Source: Thermoplasmata archaeon (lineage in GTDB: Archaea > Thermoplasmatota > Thermoplasmata > Lutacidiplasmatales > UBA184). From it: 56,458 nucleotides of DNA. The translations under genes were made by a program, and so were the position numbers. The stretch lies in contig JAKIVX010000010.1 of assembly GCA_022750335.1 (NCBI GenBank), forward strand, positions 1 to 56,458, in the 5' to 3' direction. This document shows positions 25,269 to 34,600 of the stretch, piece after piece. Every line of letters begins with the position of its first letter. The first letter of the stretch is position 1. The notes below the pieces were generated by a model. It saw only the letters and a program-made list of their open reading frames with translations. It did not search any database and was not told where the DNA came from.

Positions 25269-25895
25269 TTGGCTCGTCCCGGTAGGCCCCTCCTATCGAG
25301 AAAACAGACGCTGGGGGGTGTCGGGAGACCCGAATCGGGGCTCCGAGTTCAGGGAAAGATTAACAATACAACCCCAACGTGTTGGAGGTGGGGGACCCTC
25401 ATCGGAGATGATCCATCCCCGCCGACCCGACTCCCGCCTGTTCGGGCGAAAGCCAACAACTACCTGATCGCTGGATTCACGATCCTGATCCTGGTGCTGG
25501 TCGTCCTGTACGTGACGGCCCCCCAGTGGGACGGCGCGTTCCAACCGAACAATCCCCCGCCCTCCGAGTCCTTCGTCTACCTCAGCGCCACCAACTGGAC
25601 GTTCCACGGCCCGTCCGCCTGCTGGCAGGAGCCGCTGTTCGCATTCGGAGGAACCGTCCTTCAGAGCGGCACCTTCGAGGGTTCGGTCTCGCTCCCCTAC
25701 CCCGGAGGGTTGACGGGCCCGAATTGTACGGCCCAATCGGTCCAGGTGGTCACGGCTGGATTCACCTTGGAGGGGTCGAATTGTCCGCTCACAGTCCGAC
25801 CCGGCGAGGACGGGCAACTATTCGTGAACGTAACCGTGCCAGACTCCACGTTCAGCGGGGCGCTCTCGATGTTGGTCACCGTCGTCTCGTCCTGA
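25269..25895 (+). CDS. Membrane-anchored secreted protein, start uncertain
   Basis: The coding part is clear from about 25440: one membrane segment NYLIAGFTILILVLVVLYVTAP, then about 135 extracellular residues with sequons (NWT, NCT, NVT) and three or four cysteines. No family recognised. The only canonical in-frame start is TTG 25269, which would put an unlikely 60-residue tail first. A TATA-like TTAACAATA (25360-25368) and a strong GGAGGTG (25384-25390) point to initiation near 25400; the nearby ATG 25408 is out of frame by one base and its frame stops at 25467. A one-base indel, a non-standard start, or TTG 25269 are the options. It resembles a pilin- or adhesin-like anchored protein only in topology. 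Confidence 0.5.
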   Translation: MARPGRPLLSRKQTLGGVGRPESGLRVQGKINNTTPTCWRWGTLIGDDPSPPTRLPPVRAKANNYLIAGFTILILVLVVLYVTAPQWDGAFQPNNPPPSESFVYLSATNWTFHGPSACWQEPLFAFGGTVLQSGTFEGSVSLPYPGGLTGPNCTAQSVQVVTAGFTLEGSNCPLTVRPGEDGQLFVNVTVPDSTFSGALSMLVTVVSS

Positions 25896-26006
25896 ACGGC
25901 CCCGACTCAACCACCCGCGTTGCAGGAACACCGCGGTCGAAAACGAAGGAGGCGCGCGGGGCCGTGTGGCCCCCCGCGCCCAGAAAAGGTTCGTCGACGG
26001 GAGCCC

Positions 26007-28091
26007 CTAGAACTTCGCGGTCACCGTTCCCGTGCCCGCGATCGTCACGAAGGTGGACCCCAACGTGGGAGTGGTGATCGTCCCCGTGCCGGCCGTATCG
26101 CTCCACGAGGTGAAGAACGGTGTGGTTCCATTCTCCACATTAATCGGGAGGACGGTGCCGACCCAGTACCACCCCGGCGTCGAAGGGCTGGTAGTGCCGC
26201 CGCCTGTGTTCGAGCTCGTGGCGAACGAGACGTACACCTGCTCCGCATAGACGACGGTGGCCACTGTCTGGTAGGGCGCGTCGACGGACGAGCTGTAGGA
26301 GAGCGGCGTATAGAGAGTGCCGCTCGCCGTCCCCGCGATCGATGTCAAGGGACTCCAACTGTAGGAGTTGTACGCGACCCCGGTCACGTTGATCTCATTG
26401 CCGCTACCCGTGTACAAGACGGAGTTGAAGGTGACGCCCCAGGTGGTGTGGGCGACCAGTCCGTACTCGTAGAAGTGGAGCGCCGAGGTCGCCTGCTTCA
26501 TGTTCAGCGTGATCGTTCCCGAGCCCGTCACGGTGAGCGTCGTCGAGGACGAACTGGTGGACCCGATCGTCAGGTTCGACCCGCTTGAGGACCACGAAGC
26601 GAACGTCCACGTTGTGCTGCCGACGGCGGAGATGGCATACGTGTCACCCAACGAATACCAGCCGGTGGAGAACGCGTTGATCGCACCGTTCGCCTGGTAC
26701 GGGTTGATCGCCACGGTGACGTAGGCATACTCGGTGTACACGATCTCGATCGAGGTCGTGGCTCCGAGGGTGTAGTATCCATTGCCCGTGTACGCGGTAC
26801 CGATGTACGCTGGGATGTAAGCCTCCCCGAACACGCCCGCGCTCACGGGCTCGAACGCCTGGTAGGACTCGCCCGCCGTAATCCCCGAGATGGTGAGCGA
26901 CCCAGTGGACGAGGCGTAGTTGATGCTGTTGAAGGTAACCCCCCAACCGGCTCCGGAGGGCAGCCCGACCTCATTGAAGGTCAGCGAGCAAGTCGTGCAC
27001 GTGGTGCCGGACTTGAACGTCGCGGTGATGGTCGTCGAGCCCTTTACGGTCGCGTTCGTCCCGGCGTTCGCCGTGTTGCCGAGCCCAACCTTGGTCTCGT
27101 TGCCGCTCCACTTGCTGAAGACATAGGACGACGTTCCGGCTGCGAGGAGCGGGAAGACCGAGCCGTTAGTGTAGTAGGACGTCCCGCTGGGGGAGACCGT
27201 GCCGGTCGATGTGGGAGTGGCCGTGAAGGTCACCGAGAACTGCTTCACGAAGACGATCTCCTGGCTCGCCTGGGTCGGCAGCGTCAGGTACCCGCTGGCG
27301 GGCTGCGCCGCGTACTGAACGGTGGAACTGATAGTCACGGGAGCGACGCTCCAGGAGTACCCGCCTGCCGGGTGGGCCCCCGTCGTGATCGAGGCGCCGG
27401 TGCCGCTTGACGAGGCGGAGTCGAAGGTGACGCTCCAGGAGGTAGCGGAAGGTAATCCGACCTGATCGAAGGTCTCGGAGGTCGATTTCGACTTGAAGGT
27501 AGCGGTGATGGTGCCCACGCCGCTAATCGCGACCTCGCTCTGCGCGGTCTTCGTGGACGAGAAAGTGAAGTCTCCCTTGGGGGACCCGCTCCACTTAGAG
27601 AACGTGTACCCAGAAGCGGCGGCGGCGGATAGAGCGACTTCCGATCCGGCGTTCTGCCAGCTCGTGCCGGGGTAGGCGGTGCCCGAACCGGACGGGGAGG
27701 CATCGAACGTCGTGTAGTATTGGGTGTGGTACGACATCGTGAAGTTCTCCTGATTTGGCACCGTGAAGTAGGTGTATCCATTGTAGTACGGGACGTACTG
27801 AATATTGCTCGTGCCCGCGATGTCGTAGGTGTAGACGTAACTCGAACCGGCAGCGACTCCGGTAATGGTCATCGTGGAAGCCGTCTGGGTCGGTTCATAG
27901 ACCCCGTCGAAATAAACCGTCCATGACGTTCCGGACGGAATACCTGTTTCCGTAATCTTCACCGTATACGTGGTCGTTGGCGGAGCCGGGTGGGCCACCG
28001 AATTCGCAACCGTCCCGAACATCAGTGCCACGACGACGACCGCCATCAATCCAGCCCAAATTCCCATCTTGCCGATCATTGAGTTCACCAT
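26007..28091 (-). CDS. Modular cell-surface protein with FxExGL and InlB-like repeats
   Basis: A 694-residue secreted protein with an N-terminal signal (residues about 10-33). The body alternates two modules. The first is the Thermoplasmata-type FxExGLPxGTxW module (KITETGIPSGTSWTVYFDG, ETFDQVGLPSATSWSVTFD, TFNEVGLPSGAGWGVTFN, HFYEYGLVAHTTWGVTFN). The second resembles the InlB B-repeat/Flg_new_2 module (VALSAAAASGYTFSKWSG then ITATFK; similar blocks near residues 310-360, 475-535 and 650-694). There is no C-terminal anchor. The protein is Ser/Thr/Tyr-rich and almost free of cysteine. An S-layer-associated or adhesive role is likely. A TATA element sits about 26 bases before the ATG, embedded in an inverted repeat. 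Confidence 0.75.
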   Translation of the reverse strand: MVNSMIGKMGIWAGLMAVVVVALMFGTVANSVAHPAPPTTTYTVKITETGIPSGTSWTVYFDGVYEPTQTASTMTITGVAAGSSYVYTYDIAGTSNIQYVPYYNGYTYFTVPNQENFTMSYHTQYYTTFDASPSGSGTAYPGTSWQNAGSEVALSAAAASGYTFSKWSGSPKGDFTFSSTKTAQSEVAISGVGTITATFKSKSTSETFDQVGLPSATSWSVTFDSASSSGTGASITTGAHPAGGYSWSVAPVTISSTVQYAAQPASGYLTLPTQASQEIVFVKQFSVTFTATPTSTGTVSPSGTSYYTNGSVFPLLAAGTSSYVFSKWSGNETKVGLGNTANAGTNATVKGSTTITATFKSGTTCTTCSLTFNEVGLPSGAGWGVTFNSINYASSTGSLTISGITAGESYQAFEPVSAGVFGEAYIPAYIGTAYTGNGYYTLGATTSIEIVYTEYAYVTVAINPYQANGAINAFSTGWYSLGDTYAISAVGSTTWTFASWSSSGSNLTIGSTSSSSTTLTVTGSGTITLNMKQATSALHFYEYGLVAHTTWGVTFNSVLYTGSGNEINVTGVAYNSYSWSPLTSIAGTASGTLYTPLSYSSSVDAPYQTVATVVYAEQVYVSFATSSNTGGGTTSPSTPGWYWVGTVLPINVENGTTPFFTSWSDTAGTGTITTPTLGSTFVTIAGTGTVTAKF

Positions 28092-28092
28092 T

Positions 28093-28119
28093 GTTATCCG
28101 TCACCCGATGGCGGATAAC
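28093..28119. promoter_or_regulatory. Inverted repeat over the surface-protein promoter
   Basis: GTTATCCG (28093-28100) and CGGATAAC (28112-28119) are perfect 8-base inverted copies 11 bases apart. The distal arm contains the TATA-like element (minus-strand GTTAT) that lies 26 bases before ATG 28091, and the proximal arm abuts the start codon. A dimeric regulator bound here would cover both the TATA box and the start site. Confidence 0.45.
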
Positions 28120-28390
28120 CCCCGTAGGATTCCTGCTACTTGAAGGCCGCCTACTGCGCCGGTACTGCCCGTATCGACTCGTTCCCTCGCAGTCTTTGGA
28201 GGCCGCCGCCGACCATCGCCCGAATCCCCCTTGGGAGCGGTAGGGGGCAGTTTCCAAGGAACTCTCGTGGGCCTATTGAAACTTGAGAGTATCTTGCGAG
28301 AATCAAGCCGCCGCTCCGCTAAATCGAAAGTACTCGCTTCGAACGACCCTGTGCGGAGTGCTAGAATGTATCTGCCCCTCCGAACCGGAG

Positions 28391-28397
28391 TATATAT
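28391..28397 (+). promoter_or_regulatory. TATA box of the glycosyltransferase cluster
   Basis: TATATAT, the strongest TATA box in the window, centred 32 bases before ATG 28426 and 88 before ATG 28482. Confidence 0.55.
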
Positions 28398-28425
28398 CCG
28401 CCCTCCCGGCTGAGGTTTCGAGGGG

Positions 28426-28485
28426 ATGAAACGCCCATCCTCTCGACGCGCGAAAGAAATCGAAAAATTGGGCCCCCCCGAATGA
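28426..28485 (+). CDS. 19-residue leader ORF coupled to the GT2 gene
   Basis: ATG 28426 opens a basic 19-residue frame (MKRPSSRRAKEIEKLGPPE) that ends in a TGA overlapping the next gene's ATG as ATGA (28482-28485). The TATATAT box 32 bases upstream would start the transcript about six bases before this ATG, so ribosomes would meet it first. The stop-start overlap is the same arrangement seen between real genes throughout this window. It may encode a micro-protein, or serve as a leader that delivers ribosomes to the glycosyltransferase. There is no homology support. Confidence 0.4.
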   Translation: MKRPSSRRAKEIEKLGPPE

Positions 28486-29294
28486 AGAGATCCGTCCTGG
28501 TCACCATTCCCGTCCGCAACGAGGCAGCCATGCTGGACGCCTCGGTCCGCCGACTGGTGCACGACTTGGATGCTTCGGGACTCACTTATCGACTGTCGAT
28601 CGCGGAGGACGGCTCCACGGACGGGACTCCGGAGGTCATTCAACGCCTCAAGGCGGAGTTTCCGAAGTTATTGGTAAGTTCCAGCCCCGCACGCCGAGGG
28701 AGGGGCTTGGCGCTGCGCGAATTGTGGTCGGAGGTCGACGCAGAGATCTATGCATTCGTGGACGCGGACCTGCCGGCCGGACCCCCGGCGCTGCTCCAGG
28801 TGATCCGAGAGGTCCAAAACGGAGCCGACGTCGCGACCGGTTCCCGCTACTGCGAGGGCGCCCAGGTTCGGAGACCTCCCCTGCGTCAGATCGTCTCCCG
28901 TGCCTACAACCGATTCGTCCGGATGACCTTCGGGGAGAGCATTCGGGACCATCAGTGTGGCCTGAAAGCGTTCACGCGAGAGGCCAAGACCCGGCTGTTC
29001 GCCATGTCCCGGGAAGACAGCTGGGCTTGGGACACGGAGGTCCTGGTGCTAGCCGAACGGTCGGGCATGAGGGTCGCGGAGGTCCCGGTGGAATGGTCGG
29101 AGTACCGCTGGACGAGAACCCCGATTCGGCGCTTGCTCTCGGACGTCTATCTGCACGGAACGTCGATCCTCCGTTTGAAGAGCGGACTCGAAGAGACCAT
29201 ACGGCTCAACCGTCTCAGTCCTCCGATGGGATCTTCGACCGGATCCGTAGACCTCACGGTCCCAAAGGAAAAGGGAAGTGGTTTCGTCCGGTAG
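28482..29294 (+). CDS. GT2 glycosyltransferase (dolichol-phosphate mannose synthase-like)
   Basis: A 270-residue GT-A fold enzyme without membrane segments. Motifs in order: VLVTIPVRNEAAML, the nucleotide-binding IAEDGSTDGT, RRGRGLALRE, the metal-binding DXD in YAFVDADLPAG, and GLKAFTREA plus WAWDTEVLVLAERSG in the acceptor region. This pattern fits polyprenyl-phosphate sugar synthases, which make dolichyl-phosphate sugars for GT-C enzymes; several GT-C candidates lie downstream. It overlaps the leader ORF by four bases and the next glycosyltransferase gene by 17. Confidence 0.88.
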   Translation: MKRSVLVTIPVRNEAAMLDASVRRLVHDLDASGLTYRLSIAEDGSTDGTPEVIQRLKAEFPKLLVSSSPARRGRGLALRELWSEVDAEIYAFVDADLPAGPPALLQVIREVQNGADVATGSRYCEGAQVRRPPLRQIVSRAYNRFVRMTFGESIRDHQCGLKAFTREAKTRLFAMSREDSWAWDTEVLVLAERSGMRVAEVPVEWSEYRWTRTPIRRLLSDVYLHGTSILRLKSGLEETIRLNRLSPPMGSSTGSVDLTVPKEKGSGFVR

Positions 29295-30372
29295 GTCCCT
29301 CCTCCTCACCAATTATCGGGGCGGCGGGATCGGCGACTTCGGACTGAGCCTCGAGACGCACCTCAAATCGAGACTCGGGGAGTTGGAAACCGAGGAGACC
29401 TCCCTCGACGGTCGGGGGAGCCTTCGTCAGGCCCTCCATTCGGCCACGCACCGGGGGCCGCTCTTCGCCAACCTGGGCCTGACGGCCTGGGGACGGTCGG
29501 GCGTTCGGAATTTCCTCGGCTTCACCGCCGTCGGGGTGCATCAGAGCCTTTCGCCCCCCACCACCGTCATCGTGCACCACGCCATCGAGATCTTCGACCT
29601 CCACGAAACCGGATACGAGGTTTCTCGACTGGTCGAGGCCGGAGCCCATGCGGCCCTGCGTCGCGTTCGGAAATGTGACCTCGTGGTCTTCTCGCCTCGA
29701 CTCTCCGAAATCATGACGGATCGCTACGGTGCTCGGCGCGTGTGGCTCGTCCCCCTCCCGGGCGAGCTGGGGCTGACGCAGGTGACGAGTTTGCCGGCCG
29801 GACCCCCCAAGGTGGTGCACGCCGGGTACTGGGCGCCGTACAAGGGCATTGAACGATTCGTCCAGGTGGCCGAGCGGATGAAAGGACGAGCTGAGTTCCT
29901 GTTGGGCGGACGACCCCATGCCGCTCTGAGCACGGACGACGGCTTCCGCCAGAAAGTGCAGCACTGGACGAAGCAGGCGACCGAGGCCGGCGTACGAATG
30001 ACCGGGTATCTCACCCCGGAGCAGTTGGACCTCGAGTTAACGGGGTCGACGGTGGGCCTCTTGCCCTACACTTCGGTCAGCGGGGCGAGTGCGAGCTTCA
30101 ACCTCTTCGCGGATCGGGGCGTTCCGGTCGTCGCCACGGACCTACCCGAGTTCCGGTACCTCGAAAGCCAAGGCGCCGGCATTCGTGTCGCTTCTCCGAC
30201 CCTAGACGGGTTTACCTCCGCCGTGGAGGGGCTGCTGAACGATCGGGAACAGTGGCTCGAGCTTTCACGCCGGCAGGCGGAATTCGTCCGGAGATTTTCC
30301 TGGGATCAATTCGTCGGTGGCCTTCTCTCCCGCTCCGGGAACGGGGGGTCCTCCCACTCCCGCGGTGAGTGA
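29278..30372 (+). CDS. GT4-like glycosyltransferase
   Basis: A 364-residue GT-B protein. The N-terminal domain starts LLLTNYRGGGIGDFGLSLE; the C-terminal nucleotide-sugar domain shows KVVHAGYWAPYKGIERFVQVAERM, a strand with FLLGGRP, and LLPYTSVSGASASFNLFADRGVPVVATDLPEF, the usual E-x7-E region in a variant form. The GTG start follows AAGGGAA and lies inside the end of the previous gene, so the two are coupled. Donor and acceptor are unknown. Confidence 0.8.
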   Translation: MVSSGRSLLLTNYRGGGIGDFGLSLETHLKSRLGELETEETSLDGRGSLRQALHSATHRGPLFANLGLTAWGRSGVRNFLGFTAVGVHQSLSPPTTVIVHHAIEIFDLHETGYEVSRLVEAGAHAALRRVRKCDLVVFSPRLSEIMTDRYGARRVWLVPLPGELGLTQVTSLPAGPPKVVHAGYWAPYKGIERFVQVAERMKGRAEFLLGGRPHAALSTDDGFRQKVQHWTKQATEAGVRMTGYLTPEQLDLELTGSTVGLLPYTSVSGASASFNLFADRGVPVVATDLPEFRYLESQGAGIRVASPTLDGFTSAVEGLLNDREQWLELSRRQAEFVRRFSWDQFVGGLLSRSGNGGSSHSRGE

Positions 30373-31579
30373 GCCGGCCACGGGGCCTCTGGAGGTGAAC
30401 GTGGCGGAGGTCGAGCGGAATCCCGTGGAACGACGGTTCGTGATGTACGTCCCCAATTCGAACCTCAATCCGTTCCACGCACGATCCCCCTGGCTCATGC
30501 TGCCCCGTTCGTTCCATGAGCTGGGATACCGTTCGACCCTGATCTGTGGGCGGATGTCGGGTGGGCTTCCTCCCCAGGTTCGCGTCGTGGAGACCGGCCT
30601 CGTGGTGAACGACCCGAGGCGCGGAGGGGCCCTCCGATCCTTGGTAGAGCCCTGGCTCGCGTTCGGAGAGATCCGTCGGCAGCAGCCCGACCTCGTGATC
30701 GTCGGCCCCCTGCGCTCCTCCCTCTTCTCGCTCCTCCCCCTGGTCGGCCTTTACCGGCTTCTCCGGCGCCGCGGCCGCTCCTCGCGCACCCGGTTCGTAC
30801 TCAAGGCCGATTGGAATCTCGACCCCACCGGGCTGAGCCCCTTGGAATTCGCGCTCTCGCGGACGCTGCTCGTCGCCTCGACGCACGTCCTGGACCTGGT
30901 CAGCATCGAGACGTCGTGCGGTGTCGGAAGGGCCCAAGCGTTGCCGTTGCTCCGTCGAGAGCGACTGAAGCGGATTCCCTTGGGGTTCCCCCAGGGAACG
31001 ATGGAGCGGGTCCCGTACGAACACGGTCCCCGTGGTCCGGTGATCCTTTGTGTGGCTCGGATCGCCCGGATGAAGGGGCAGGCCATCCTCCTGCAGGCGT
31101 TCGAACAGCTCGCGGCCCAGTTTCCGGAGTGGTCGGTTCGATTGGTCGGGCCCGTGGACGATCCCGCCTACCGCGACGAGCTCCTCGCCTTCGCGGCGGA
31201 GCATGGGCTAGCGAACCGCGTCGTCATAGCGGGCTTCCTCGATCAGGCCGAGGTCGACCGAGAATTCACCCGGGCGTCGGTGTTCTGCCTCCCTTCGATC
31301 CACTCGGAGACCGCGGGCCAGGTGAAGTACGAGGCCACCGGGTTCGGGATCCCCGTCGTCACGACGGACGTGCCCTGCGGCCCGGACGCCATCGAGATGG
31401 GATGGTGGGTCGCGCCCGCCGGAGACGCTTCCGACCTCGCGCGGCAGCTCCGGGGCCTACTGGGCGACGCCTCGGAACGGCAGAGAGTCGCTCATGGAGC
31501 CCAATCGAAACTCCGCTCGTACCGGGAGCTCGCCGAGGCGTATCTCCTCGCCAGCCGGGCGACGACGGTGGAAGTCTAA
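30365..31579 (+). CDS. GT4 family glycosyltransferase
   Basis: About 404 residues, GT-B fold. The C-terminal domain is clearly GT4: VILCVARIARMKGQAILLQAFEQLA, VRLVGPVDD, RVVIAGFLDQAEVDREFTRA and CLPSIHSETAGQVKYEATGFGIPVV, where the two glutamates of the E-x7-E motif are S-E-T and K-Y-E-A. The GTG at 30365 overlaps the previous stop by eight bases; downstream GTG codons near GGAGGTGA (about 30390) are possible alternatives because conservation starts only around VERRFVMYVPNSN. It is the third of three overlapping transferases and probably acts on the same surface glycan. Confidence 0.82.
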   Translation: MSEPATGPLEVNVAEVERNPVERRFVMYVPNSNLNPFHARSPWLMLPRSFHELGYRSTLICGRMSGGLPPQVRVVETGLVVNDPRRGGALRSLVEPWLAFGEIRRQQPDLVIVGPLRSSLFSLLPLVGLYRLLRRRGRSSRTRFVLKADWNLDPTGLSPLEFALSRTLLVASTHVLDLVSIETSCGVGRAQALPLLRRERLKRIPLGFPQGTMERVPYEHGPRGPVILCVARIARMKGQAILLQAFEQLAAQFPEWSVRLVGPVDDPAYRDELLAFAAEHGLANRVVIAGFLDQAEVDREFTRASVFCLPSIHSETAGQVKYEATGFGIPVVTTDVPCGPDAIEMGWWVAPAGDASDLARQLRGLLGDASERQRVAHGAQSKLRSYRELAEAYLLASRATTVEV

Positions 31580-31649
31580 CCTTATGCCCCAGTTCCGAGT
31601 TCGACCCGAGATGAGGCCCCGGCGCGACGGTCGTCGCCCCGACTAGCCC

Positions 31650-34600
31650 ATGGACCTCCCGATCGTTTGGGGTCGCCTTCGGAAGGCGGTCTCCTCCCAC
31701 CCGTTCCTGAGCCAGGTCCTGGTCCTGCTCGCGTTCGACCTCGCGATCCATTGGACGCTCCTCACCCAGTTCAGTGGGTACCTGGCCTGGGGGAATTTCA
31801 ACACGCCCTACACCGCGTCCCAACTGACGAGCGGCCCGGTGCTGTTCTGGAGTCCCTACCAGTACAACGGGAACCCGGTCGGGCTCCCGTTCGGGATCCT
31901 CTCGAACTACGTCGAGGCCTCGGGACCGATCTACCTCCTCGTCTCCGCGTTCGGGCCGACCGGAGGCGCGAAGGTCTACATCGTCCTCTCCACGCTCTTC
32001 GTCGGGGTCGCGGCACTTTTTCTCGCCCGGACGCTCATCGTTCGACCGGTCGGCCAACTCGCCGCCGCGGTGTTCGTGCTTGCCGGACCCGTACAGCTCG
32101 TTCTCTACGGGCAGGGGGACTATCAGGCGTTCATCGCCGAAGGCCTCGTTTTCTTCTCGTTGTACACCCTGTGGCGGGGGGTCCATCACCCCTCCCAACG
32201 CTGGCTCTGGCTGCCCGTCTCGGTATGGCTGTTGATCCTCTCGTTCCAAGTGGTCCAGGCGTTCTTCCTCGGTCTCCTCCTCATCGCCGCCCTCCTGCCG
32301 GTCTACGTCCATGATTGGCGACGCTCCGACCGGCGTGCCGGCGAGGTCGCGGCGGTGATCGGACCTACGGCGGGATCCTCGCGGTGGGCCTTCTGGACGG
32401 GCCGCGCCCTCGACTCCGTACGCCGGGGTGTTGGACGCGGTGGATACGGCCGTGACCTCGGGTCGATGGTCGCCCGATTGCCGGGCCTGATCGCCGTCGG
32501 GGCGATCATCTTCGTGCCCTCGTATGTGACCTTCTACGTCCTCGGGACGGGGGCGACGGCCTACTCTTCGAGCCTCGCGGTTCCGCTCGCGACCTTTTCG
32601 GCGTACAGTCGGAGTCCGGCGGCCCTGATGGTCCTCAACGGGTACTTCAATTTCGGTCCGGTGATGGTGCGCTCCGGGTCGGGCGGGACCCTCGCCCTGG
32701 ACGTATGGACGGCCGTCGTTCTGGGTCTGCTGATTTTGGTTTGGGTCGGCTACCTGTTCACCCGGGACCGACGGTTGGTCTACCTCCTCGCGGTCACGGT
32801 CGCCGCGGCGTTGATCGGCTCGGGCCCTTCGGGACCCTTCGCGGGCCTCACGACATTCCTCTACCTTCAATTCCCGGGCTACGCCGCCCTCAACACTTCC
32901 TACTACTGGGGCTGGTTCGTCATCGGCCCTCTTGACGCCCTGATGCTCGGGCTCCTCATCGAGGGGTTGTTGCGACCCGTGCCCGCTCCGCCGTCGGTCC
33001 CGGCACCGGTGCCGGCGCCCCGTTCGCGACTGCCGAAGGCGATCCGCACCCTTCGGACCCTCCGGAACCGGCCCGCCTGGTCGCCCGCGATGAAGGGCGT
33101 GACGGTCGCCGTGGCGGTCCTCTTGGGCGCGACCATCCTCCTTCCGCTGGCCAACGGAGCCTACTACACCGCCCCCGACGGCATTCACGAGGCGAACTAT
33201 CCGAGCGACTACGCCCAGATCCCCACGTTGTTGAAACAACTCATCGGTGGCAGCTACGCCGGCGTCGCCCTGTTCAACCCCGACCTGAGCTGGCTCACCC
33301 CCAACTCGACCCAGTCGATCCCGAATGCGTTCTTCCTCTATCCCACCGTTCGAACTCCCGGCCTCCCGTTCTACCTCGCCCCCGACCTGCAGTCGAACGC
33401 CTACTTCTACTGGCTCTACGACCAGTTCTATTCGAACGAGACCCGCTACGCGGCCCAACTGTTCGCTCTCGCCGGGGTGGAATATTTCCTCGTGTTCTAC
33501 GGGACCCAGTCGGCGTCCTTCTACCCGAATTTCCTTCCGTTCTCCGAGGGGAAGAACGCGAGCCAGTTGATGCAGTTCCAGGAGCAGGTCGTGCCCGTAG
33601 TCCAGGAGCGATCGTTCGCCATCTATCGCGACCTCGCGTTCAACGGGGTCGCACTGGCGGATTCAAACTTCTCGCTCGTCGCGGGGCCGGGGTACGACGA
33701 GTTGAACGCGTTGGCCTACGCGGGTATCGACCTCGAGAACCAGTCCTGGTTGTTCCCGGGCGACCTCCCGTCGAACGGCTGTTCGGCCGAGTTGGGGCGC
33801 GTTGATCGGGTCTACACCTCGAGTCTCAACGCGCTCATCGGAGTGGCGCTCGAGTGCGACCACGTTTCCGTGGCGAGCCCGGTGGCCGAGACGATCCCCT
33901 CCGGCAACCCGCGACAGGTGTGGGTGCCCTCTTCGAACGTCCTGGGCGTGCCCGTGCTGGAGTCCTCGCCGGCGACCCTCGCGGCGACCGACGGGATCTC
34001 CACTACGATCCACATTCCCCTCACCGCGAACGGGTGCGCGGGGAACTGTCGGATCTGGCTGCCCGTCCGATTCCAGGGGGATGGGGGCACCCTGACGTTC
34101 GACTGGGGATCCGCCTCCTGGACCGTGGCCACCGCGACCGGGATGTCCGGAGCGAACAACACGATGGTGTGGATCGCGCTGCCGTTTCCGGTCACCGGTC
34201 CGGGTTCGCTCACCATCACGGCGCGCGGGGGATGGAACGCGGTCGGCTCGATCTACGTCTTCGCGGGCGGTTCAGCGTCCCAGTACTTTTCCCCCCTCGA
34301 TTGGCTGAACAGCACGTTCGCGCGAACCACGGTCGTCCAGGCGAGCCTCGCCTCCCAATTCAACCTGACCCCGGTCAATGGGCGCTTCGGCCTGCTCGAG
34401 TACTTCGGTTTCCCCGCCCCGGAAGCCAACAACGCCATTCCCGCCAACCAAGGCGTCCAGGCGATCGACGCGGGGGGCGTACCGAAGACCTTCCATTTCC
34501 CGATGGTCGAACCCCTCGGGCCGGGGTCGGTGGCGTTGCTCGTCCGTTCCGCGGTGGCCGGATATGTGAACGTGACGCTCGGGAGCGGTGCCCCGACCGA

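Larger units (their letters stand above)
28092..28425. other. Divergent intergenic region between surface protein and glycosyltransferase genes
   Basis: About 330 bases without a gene I can support. It holds the inverted repeat next to the minus-strand gene and, near its right end, a strong TATATAT element for the plus-strand genes. The middle (28130-28380) is less GC-rich than its surroundings; no RNA fold or repeat stood out. Confidence 0.5.

Noticed and set aside
26007-28091. CRISPR-like or satellite DNA repeats in the surface protein gene
   Set aside because: The repetition is at protein module level (FxExGL and InlB-like units) with diverged DNA, not regular short direct repeats.
31359-33458. 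699-residue minus-strand frame opposite the GT-C-like gene
   Set aside because: Highly charged, repetitive composition typical of antisense shadows in GC-rich genomes; the plus strand has clear membrane helices.
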